From Nisaea sediminum (GTDB lineage Bacteria > Pseudomonadota > Alphaproteobacteria > Thalassobaculales > Thalassobaculaceae): a stretch of 64,000 bases of DNA. Shown piece by piece: positions 59,025 to 64,000 of the stretch. The position numbers and the translations under genes are program-made. The DNA lies in NCBI RefSeq assembly GCF_014904705.1, contig NZ_JACZCQ010000005.1:124001-188000 (forward strand), written 5' to 3'. The stretch's first letter is position 1. The number at the start of each line of letters is the position of its first letter. The notes under the pieces are model-generated. The model had not been told where the DNA came from and did not search any database. It saw nothing but the letters and a program-made list of their open reading frames with translations.

Positions 59025-60758
59025 TCAGTCCGCCACCTCCAGACCGGCGATGGCCTCGTGCGAGAGCACCTCGAGTTTCGGCATCAGGTCCAGCAGATGA
59101 CGTGTATAGGGATGCTGCGGCGACTGAAACAGCGTCTCGGTCTCCGCCACCTCGACCAGCTTGCCGTGCCGCATCACGCCGACACGGTCGCACATCTGCC
59201 GGATCACCGGCAGGTCGTGGCTGATGAAGAGCATGGTGAGTCCGAGCTCCGCCTGCAGGTCCTTCAGCAGGTTCAGGATCTGCGCCTGGATCGAGACGTC
59301 GAGCGCCGAGGTTGGCTCGTCGCAGATCAGGAAGCGCGGCCGGGTGGCGAGCGCACGGGCGATGGAAATGCGCTGGCGCTGGCCGCCGGAAAACTCGTGC
59401 GGATATTTCCGCGCGGCCTCGGCCCCTAGCCCGACATGTTCCAGCAGATCCAGGACGATCCGCCGCGTCTCCGCCCCGCTCGCGGCGAGGCCGTGGAAAC
59501 GGATCGGTTCGGCGACGATGTCCATCACCTTCATGCGCGGGTTCAGCGAGGAATAGGGATCCTGGAAGATCATCTGCAATTGCCGGCGATAGCGGTCCAT
59601 CTCCGCCTCGCTCTTCACCGCGGTCAGGTCAGCGCCGGCGAAATGAATGTGCCCGCCCTTCGGCTTGTAGAGCCCGGCGATGGCCCGCGCGATGGTCGAC
59701 TTGCCGCTGCCGCTCTCACCAACCAGACCAAAGACCTCGCCCTGCCGGATGTCGAAGGAGACATGATCCACCGCGTCGACATAGAGCCGGTGTTTCTTGA
59801 AGAAGCTGAAGCGGGTCAGGAAGCGGACCTGCAGGTCCTCGATCCTAAGCATGGTGCCGTCCGGAGCCTTCTCGCCCCTTCCAGCGCCGAGCCAGTGGGT
59901 GGCAATGTCGATGCTGTCCCGCCGGTCGCCGGCGCTCTCGATATATTCCACCACCGGGAAGCGCGCGAGCCTCACGTCGGGGCGTGGCACGGCGCTGATC
60001 AGGCTCTTGGTGTAGGGATGGTCAGGGTTGCCGAGGATCTTTTCCGTCGGCCCTTCCTCCACGAGGCGCGAGCGGTACATCACCGCGACCCGGTCGGTCA
60101 CATCCGCGATCACCCCCATGTCGTGGGTGATCAGGATCATGCCGACGGAGCGCTCACGGCAGAGCTCGCGCATCAGCTCGAGGATCTGCGCCTGGATCGA
60201 GACATCCAGTGCCGTGGTCGGCTCGTCGGCGATCACCACCTCCGGGTTCGCGCAGAGCGCGAGCGCGATCACAACGCGCTGGCGCATCCCGCCGGAGAAC
60301 TGGTGCGGATACTGTTTGATCCTGACCTCGGGATCGGGGATGCCGACCCGGTCGAGCAGCCCGACCGCATTGGCCCGCGCGGCGTCGTCGTCCAGCTTCA
60401 GATGCAACTGGATGGTCTCCATCAGCTGCTGCTCGATGGTCTGCAGCGGATCGAGCGAGGTCAGCGGATCCTGGAAGATCATGCCGATCCGTTTGCCACG
60501 GACGCCCCGGAGATCGTCCTCGTCGAGATCGTCGATGCGCTGGCCCTTGAGATAGATCTCGCCGCCGGCGAGCTGCCCGGGCGGCTCGAGCAGGCCGATG
60601 ACGGCATTGCCGATGGTCGACTTGCCGGCGCCGGACTCCCCGACCACCCCGAGGATCTCGCCCGGACTGACCGAGAGGCTGACGTCGCGCACCGCTGTGA
60701 AGATCCCGCGCCGCGTCGGGAACTCCACCGTCATGTTCTTGATTTCGAGCAGGCTCAT
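59025..60758 (-). CDS. Fused double ATP-binding protein of a second peptide-type ABC transporter
   Basis: A 577-residue DppD-DppF-type fusion. Domain 1: Walker A GESGAGKST, signature FSGGMRQR, Walker B VIADEPTTALDV. Domain 2, from ~residue 300: GESGSGKST, FSGGQRQR and FLICDEPTSALDV. Both sites look intact. It follows the second permease by 7 bp. This is the second such fused ATPase in the window; the first is at 35134-36798. Confidence 0.93.
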   Translation of the reverse strand: MSLLEIKNMTVEFPTRRGIFTAVRDVSLSVSPGEILGVVGESGAGKSTIGNAVIGLLEPPGQLAGGEIYLKGQRIDDLDEDDLRGVRGKRIGMIFQDPLTSLDPLQTIEQQLMETIQLHLKLDDDAARANAVGLLDRVGIPDPEVRIKQYPHQFSGGMRQRVVIALALCANPEVVIADEPTTALDVSIQAQILELMRELCRERSVGMILITHDMGVIADVTDRVAVMYRSRLVEEGPTEKILGNPDHPYTKSLISAVPRPDVRLARFPVVEYIESAGDRRDSIDIATHWLGAGRGEKAPDGTMLRIEDLQVRFLTRFSFFKKHRLYVDAVDHVSFDIRQGEVFGLVGESGSGKSTIARAIAGLYKPKGGHIHFAGADLTAVKSEAEMDRYRRQLQMIFQDPYSSLNPRMKVMDIVAEPIRFHGLAASGAETRRIVLDLLEHVGLGAEAARKYPHEFSGGQRQRISIARALATRPRFLICDEPTSALDVSIQAQILNLLKDLQAELGLTMLFISHDLPVIRQMCDRVGVMRHGKLVEVAETETLFQSPQHPYTRHLLDLMPKLEVLSHEAIAGLEVAD

Positions 60759-60765
60759 CGGACCG

Positions 60766-61704
60766 TCACCGCAGTTTCGGGTTCAGCGTGTCGCGCAGCC
60801 AGTCGCCGAGCAGGTTCACCGCGAGAACCAGAACGACCAGCGCGATGGCCGGGAAGAAGGTGATCCACCAGAGGCCGGAGAAGAGATACTCGTTACCGAC
60901 CCGGATCAGTGTGCCGAGCGACGGCGTCGTCGGCGGCACGCCCTGGCCGAGGAAGCTGAGCGTGGCCTCGGCGATGATCGCAAGCGCGAGACCGATCGTC
61001 GCCAGCACCAAGACCGGGCGCATCACGTTCGGCACGATATGGCGGGCCATGATCAGGAAGGGACGGAGGCCGATCACGCGCGCGGCCTGGATATATTCCT
61101 TCCTGGCCTCTACCAGCGTCGCGCCGCGGGCGACGCGGGCGAATTGCGGCCAGTCGCTCAGCCCGATCGCGAGGATGACGACATAGATCGCCAGCTCGTC
61201 CCGCAGCTCCGGCGGCAGCACGGAGCGCAGGATGCCGTTGATCAGGATCGCGGTCAGAATTCCGGGGATGGTGAGCTGGATATCCGCGAGGCGCATGATG
61301 ATCGTCTCGAACCAGCCGCCGACATAGCCGCTGATCACGCCAAGCATCACGCCGAGGAACATGCCGAGAAAGACCGAGGCGAAACCGACCAGCAGCGAGA
61401 TCCGCCCGCCATAGAGAATGGTCGAGAGCATATCCCGGCCCTGGTTGTCGGTGCCGAGCAGATAGGCGGGATCACCGCCCTCCTCCCAGGCCGGCGGCTT
61501 CTTGCCGTCCCAGAGCGAGATCTGCGCCGGATCGAACGGATCGTATGGCGCGACCAGAGGGGCCCCGAAGGAAGTCAGCACCATGATCGCGGTCACCAGC
61601 GCAGCCGCCATGGCGAGGGGCGAATGGAAGAAAGAATAGACGACGTCGTTGTCATTCAGACGCGCCCAGAGCGAGGGTCTCTTGTCGTCCTGCGAAACGG
61701 CCAT
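60766..61704 (-). CDS. Peptide-type ABC transporter permease, DppC-like
   Basis: A 312-residue inner-membrane permease. The conserved early motif is LLGTDNQGRDMLSTILYGGR near residues 80-99. The coupling loop is RVIGLRPFLIMARHIVPNVM. It begins 3 bp after the stop of the partner permease. Confidence 0.92.
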   Translation of the reverse strand: MAVSQDDKRPSLWARLNDNDVVYSFFHSPLAMAAALVTAIMVLTSFGAPLVAPYDPFDPAQISLWDGKKPPAWEEGGDPAYLLGTDNQGRDMLSTILYGGRISLLVGFASVFLGMFLGVMLGVISGYVGGWFETIIMRLADIQLTIPGILTAILINGILRSVLPPELRDELAIYVVILAIGLSDWPQFARVARGATLVEARKEYIQAARVIGLRPFLIMARHIVPNVMRPVLVLATIGLALAIIAEATLSFLGQGVPPTTPSLGTLIRVGNEYLFSGLWWITFFPAIALVVLVLAVNLLGDWLRDTLNPKLR

Positions 61705-61707
61705 GGC

Positions 61708-62682
61708 TCAGTGCCCCCCCTCCGCGCGCAAGCGCGGATCGATGACGAAATAGAGGATGTCGACGACGAGATTGATGGTGACGAAGATCAGCGCCACGAA
61801 ACAGAGATAGGCGGCCATGATCGGGACATCGACGAAATCCACCGCCTGGATGAACATCAGCCCGGTGCCGGGCCACTGGAAGACCGTCTCGGTGATCAGC
61901 GAGAAGGCGATCAGACCGCCGATATTGAGGCCGATGATGGTGATCACCGGGACCAGCGTATTCTTCAGAGCGTGGCTGTAGTTCACCTTGCGGTCAGGAA
62001 GGCCGCGGGCGCGGGCGAACTTGATGAAATCGGTACGCATGATCTCAAGCATCTCGGCGCGGACCAGACGCAGGATCATGGTGACCTGGAAGAGGCTGAG
62101 CGTGAGGGCCGGAAGGACGATGCTGCGCCAGCCGTCGAAAGTCAGAAAACTCGTCCGCCAGCCTCCGAGATCGACCGTCCCGCTCCGTCCCGAGGACGGC
62201 AATACGCCAAGATGGACCGCGAAGATGTAGATCAGGCCAATGCCGATGATGAAGGTCGGCAGGCTGACCCCGACGAGCGAGACCGTGAGAACCGACTTGC
62301 TGATCCAGCTCGACCGGTTGATCCCGGTATAGACCCCGAGCGGAATCCCGAGACCGAGGGCGATCAGGGCGGAGACAAAGACCAGTTCCAAAGTGGCGGG
62401 AAGCCGCTCGATGATCATCTCCGAGACCGAGCGCTTGGTCCGGTAGGAAATCCCGAACTCGCCCTGCACCGCGTTCTGGAGGAAACGGGCATACTGGACG
62501 AAGAACGGGTCCTCCAGTCCCAGCACCTCCCTGATCCGCTGGCGGTCCTCAAGCGTGGCCTCCTGGCCGACCATGTTATCGACCGGGTCGCCAACATAAT
62601 TGAACAGCGAAAACGAAATGAATGACACCGCAGCCATAACCACAAGGGCCTGAAGCATGCGGCGCGCGATATAAGTGATCAT
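61708..62682 (-). CDS. Peptide-type ABC transporter permease, DppB-like
   Basis: A 324-residue permease. The N-terminal helix (ALVVMAAVSFISFSLFNYVG) is followed by GDPVDNMVGQEATLEDRQRI, as in DppB/GsiC. The coupling region is FARARGLPDRKVNYSHALKN. It is preceded by a binding-protein gene with an 87-bp gap holding a hairpin. Confidence 0.92.
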   Translation of the reverse strand: MITYIARRMLQALVVMAAVSFISFSLFNYVGDPVDNMVGQEATLEDRQRIREVLGLEDPFFVQYARFLQNAVQGEFGISYRTKRSVSEMIIERLPATLELVFVSALIALGLGIPLGVYTGINRSSWISKSVLTVSLVGVSLPTFIIGIGLIYIFAVHLGVLPSSGRSGTVDLGGWRTSFLTFDGWRSIVLPALTLSLFQVTMILRLVRAEMLEIMRTDFIKFARARGLPDRKVNYSHALKNTLVPVITIIGLNIGGLIAFSLITETVFQWPGTGLMFIQAVDFVDVPIMAAYLCFVALIFVTINLVVDILYFVIDPRLRAEGGH

Positions 62683-62729
62683 GCGCGTAGGGCTCGCCTG
62701 ATATCGGGAATCATGTCTGAAAGCGTGAA

Positions 62730-62750
62730 GGCGGCGGATACTCCGCCGCC
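62730..62750 (-). terminator. Intercistronic hairpin (partial terminator) between binding protein and permease genes
   Basis: Perfect 9-bp stem GGCGGCGGA (62730-62738) and TCCGCCGCC (62742-62750), 3-base loop, with a T-containing stretch on the minus strand after it. It sits just after the binding-protein stop and may limit read-through so that the binding protein is made in excess. Confidence 0.65.
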
Positions 62751-62769
62751 TCCCGCACCCAGCACGCTG

Positions 62770-64000
62770 TTAGTTCAGTTTCGCCCAGCGGAACTGCGGA
62801 GAATCGTTCGGCAGGATCGGCAGATCGAGCTTGGTCGACATGCCCCAGCCGATCACCTGGTGATGGATCGGCAGATAGACGATCTCGTCCTTCACGATGC
62901 TCCAGGCCTCGGCGATCATCTGGTCCCGTTTCGCGAGGTCGGTTTCGACGGCGAACGTGTCGGTCAGTTCGTCCACCCTGGCATTGGCGAAGCCGGTGCC
63001 GTTCCAGCCGCCCTTGCTGTGGAACAGGTAGCTGAAGACATAGTGGGAATCGAGCGTCGGAACGCCCCAGCCCAGCATGTAGAAGTCGCTGACCCGGTTC
63101 TTGATCTTCGGGAAATGCTGGCTCTTCGGGATCGCGTCCAGCTTCACCGTCACACCGATCTTCGCCAGCATGGCCACCGCCGCCTGGCAGATCTTCTCAT
63201 CGTTGTTGTAACGGTTGTTCGGACAGTCGAGCTGAACCGTGAAGCCGTCCGGATAGCCGGCATCGGCGAGCAACTTCTTCGCCGCCGCCGGATCGAACGG
63301 GCGCCGCTTGTCGAGTTCCTTGGTATAGCCGTGCACTCCGGGCGACGTGATGATACCGGCCGGAATCGACAGGCCTTCCATGACCACGCGCTTGATCGCC
63401 TCGACGTCGAGGGCCTGATAGAAGGCCTGGCGGACCCGCTTGTCCTTGAACGGGTTCTTGCCTTTCACGTCGGAGCTGCGCAGCTCGTCGACGCCCTGAT
63501 CCATGCCGAAGAAGATCGTCCGGATCTGGTTCACGGTGAGGGTCTTCAGGTTATCCTGCGCATCAATGCGCTTCAGGTCCTGAAGCGGTGCGTCGAGTAC
63601 GAAATCGACTTCACCAGAGAGCAGAGCGGCGACACGCGTCGCCGCATTCTTGATCGGGCGATACTCGATCTTGTCGATATTGTGCTCCGCCGTCGCATTG
63701 CCCCACCAGTTCGGGTTCTTGACCAGCACGGTGAGTTCATCCGGAAGACGCTGTTCCACCATGAAGGGACCGGTACCGTTGGCATTCCGCACGGCATAGG
63801 TCTCTTCGCCGGCGGCAAAATCCTGCGGCTCCATGACGTTGTTCTTCTCGGACCACCCCTTGTCCATGATGTAGAGGTTGGTCAGCTCGTTCGGCAGGAT
63901 CGGGTTCGGCCCGTCGGTGATGAACTGGACCGTGTGGTCGTCAACGATCTTCACTTCCTTGATCGACTTCACCTGTTCCTTGAAGTCGGAGGATTTCGCC
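62770..64000 (-). CDS. Periplasmic peptide-type substrate-binding protein (SBP family 5), 5' end beyond window
   Basis: Only the C-terminal ~410 residues are present. The frame is open through base 64000 and the visible part reads AKSSDFKEQVKSIKEVKIVD at its start, so the signal peptide lies outside. Family features include KRVRQAFYQALDVEAIKRVV and KLLADAGYPDGFTVQLDCPN. It heads the second ABC importer operon. Ligand unknown. Confidence 0.9.
   Translation of the reverse strand, partial: AKSSDFKEQVKSIKEVKIVDDHTVQFITDGPNPILPNELTNLYIMDKGWSEKNNVMEPQDFAAGEETYAVRNANGTGPFMVEQRLPDELTVLVKNPNWWGNATAEHNIDKIEYRPIKNAATRVAALLSGEVDFVLDAPLQDLKRIDAQDNLKTLTVNQIRTIFFGMDQGVDELRSSDVKGKNPFKDKRVRQAFYQALDVEAIKRVVMEGLSIPAGIITSPGVHGYTKELDKRRPFDPAAAKKLLADAGYPDGFTVQLDCPNNRYNNDEKICQAAVAMLAKIGVTVKLDAIPKSQHFPKIKNRVSDFYMLGWGVPTLDSHYVFSYLFHSKGGWNGTGFANARVDELTDTFAVETDLAKRDQMIAEAWSIVKDEIVYLPIHHQVIGWGMSTKLDLPILPNDSPQFRWAKLN

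Overview
This 64 kb window is chromosomal DNA from a GC-rich alphaproteobacterium. The best guess is a marine Rhodospirillales lineage of the Nisaea/Thalassobaculum kind; this is inferred from gene content, not from a marker gene. Supporting signs are a separate F0 ATP synthase operon (atpI-atpB-atpE-atpF'-atpF), a petA-petB-petC bc1 operon, a complete system I cytochrome c maturation cluster ccmABCDEFGHI, the conserved block smc - DsbA-like - DUF721 - mutY, and a profusion of amino-acid and peptide ABC transporters. Most of the window is ordinary core and metabolic DNA. I saw no rRNA, tRNA, CRISPR array, prophage or transposase.

Layout. 1-3.2 kb: polar amino acid ABC importer (hisPJQM-like, minus strand, last gene cut at the left edge). 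3.3-10.7 kb: nine ccm genes in one minus-strand run. 11.0-15.8 kb: plus-strand run of a CaiB/BaiF CoA-transferase (TTG start), a crotonase lacking both usual glutamates, a sulfotransferase and an amidase, with one small membrane protein on the other strand. 15.8-17.6 kb: two paralogous HAD hydrolases, each bordered by copies of a palindromic intergenic repeat. 17.6-19.0 kb: TPR protein and MTA phosphorylase. 19.3-23.8 kb: MHYT hybrid kinase plus HD-GYP response regulator. 23.9-26.5 kb: bc1 complex. 26.7-29.7 kb: TrmL, a TetR regulator, a peroxiredoxin-like protein and an LpxL-type acyltransferase. 29.7-31.5 kb: MsbA-type exporter. 31.7-38.8 kb: dipeptide-type ABC importer co-directional with a CocE/X-Pro-peptidase-like hydrolase, then a convergent chemoreceptor. 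40.9-43.5 kb: F0 ATP synthase. 43.6-49.6 kb: smc, DsbA-like, DUF721, mutY. 49.6-50.8 kb: an isolated, very AT-rich gene of unknown function. 51.0-55.8 kb: purH, an EamA transporter, a secreted ankyrin protein (also AT-rich) and YgfZ. 55.9-58.8 kb: a soluble GAF-PAS hybrid kinase and a small unknown protein. 59.0-64.0 kb: a second peptide-type ABC importer, cut at the right edge.

Functional links. The ccm products attach haem to c-type cytochromes such as the cytochrome c1 encoded here. The ABC importer and CocE hydrolase probably form an uptake-and-cleavage unit. The TetR regulator and the peroxiredoxin-like gene share an operator-like sequence and probably form a small regulon. The most unusual items are the AT-rich orphan gene at 49.6-50.8 kb, the HAD gene pair whose ends are nearly identical while the interiors have diverged, and the shared TetR operator. 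I did not find a clear multi-gene system that I would call new.
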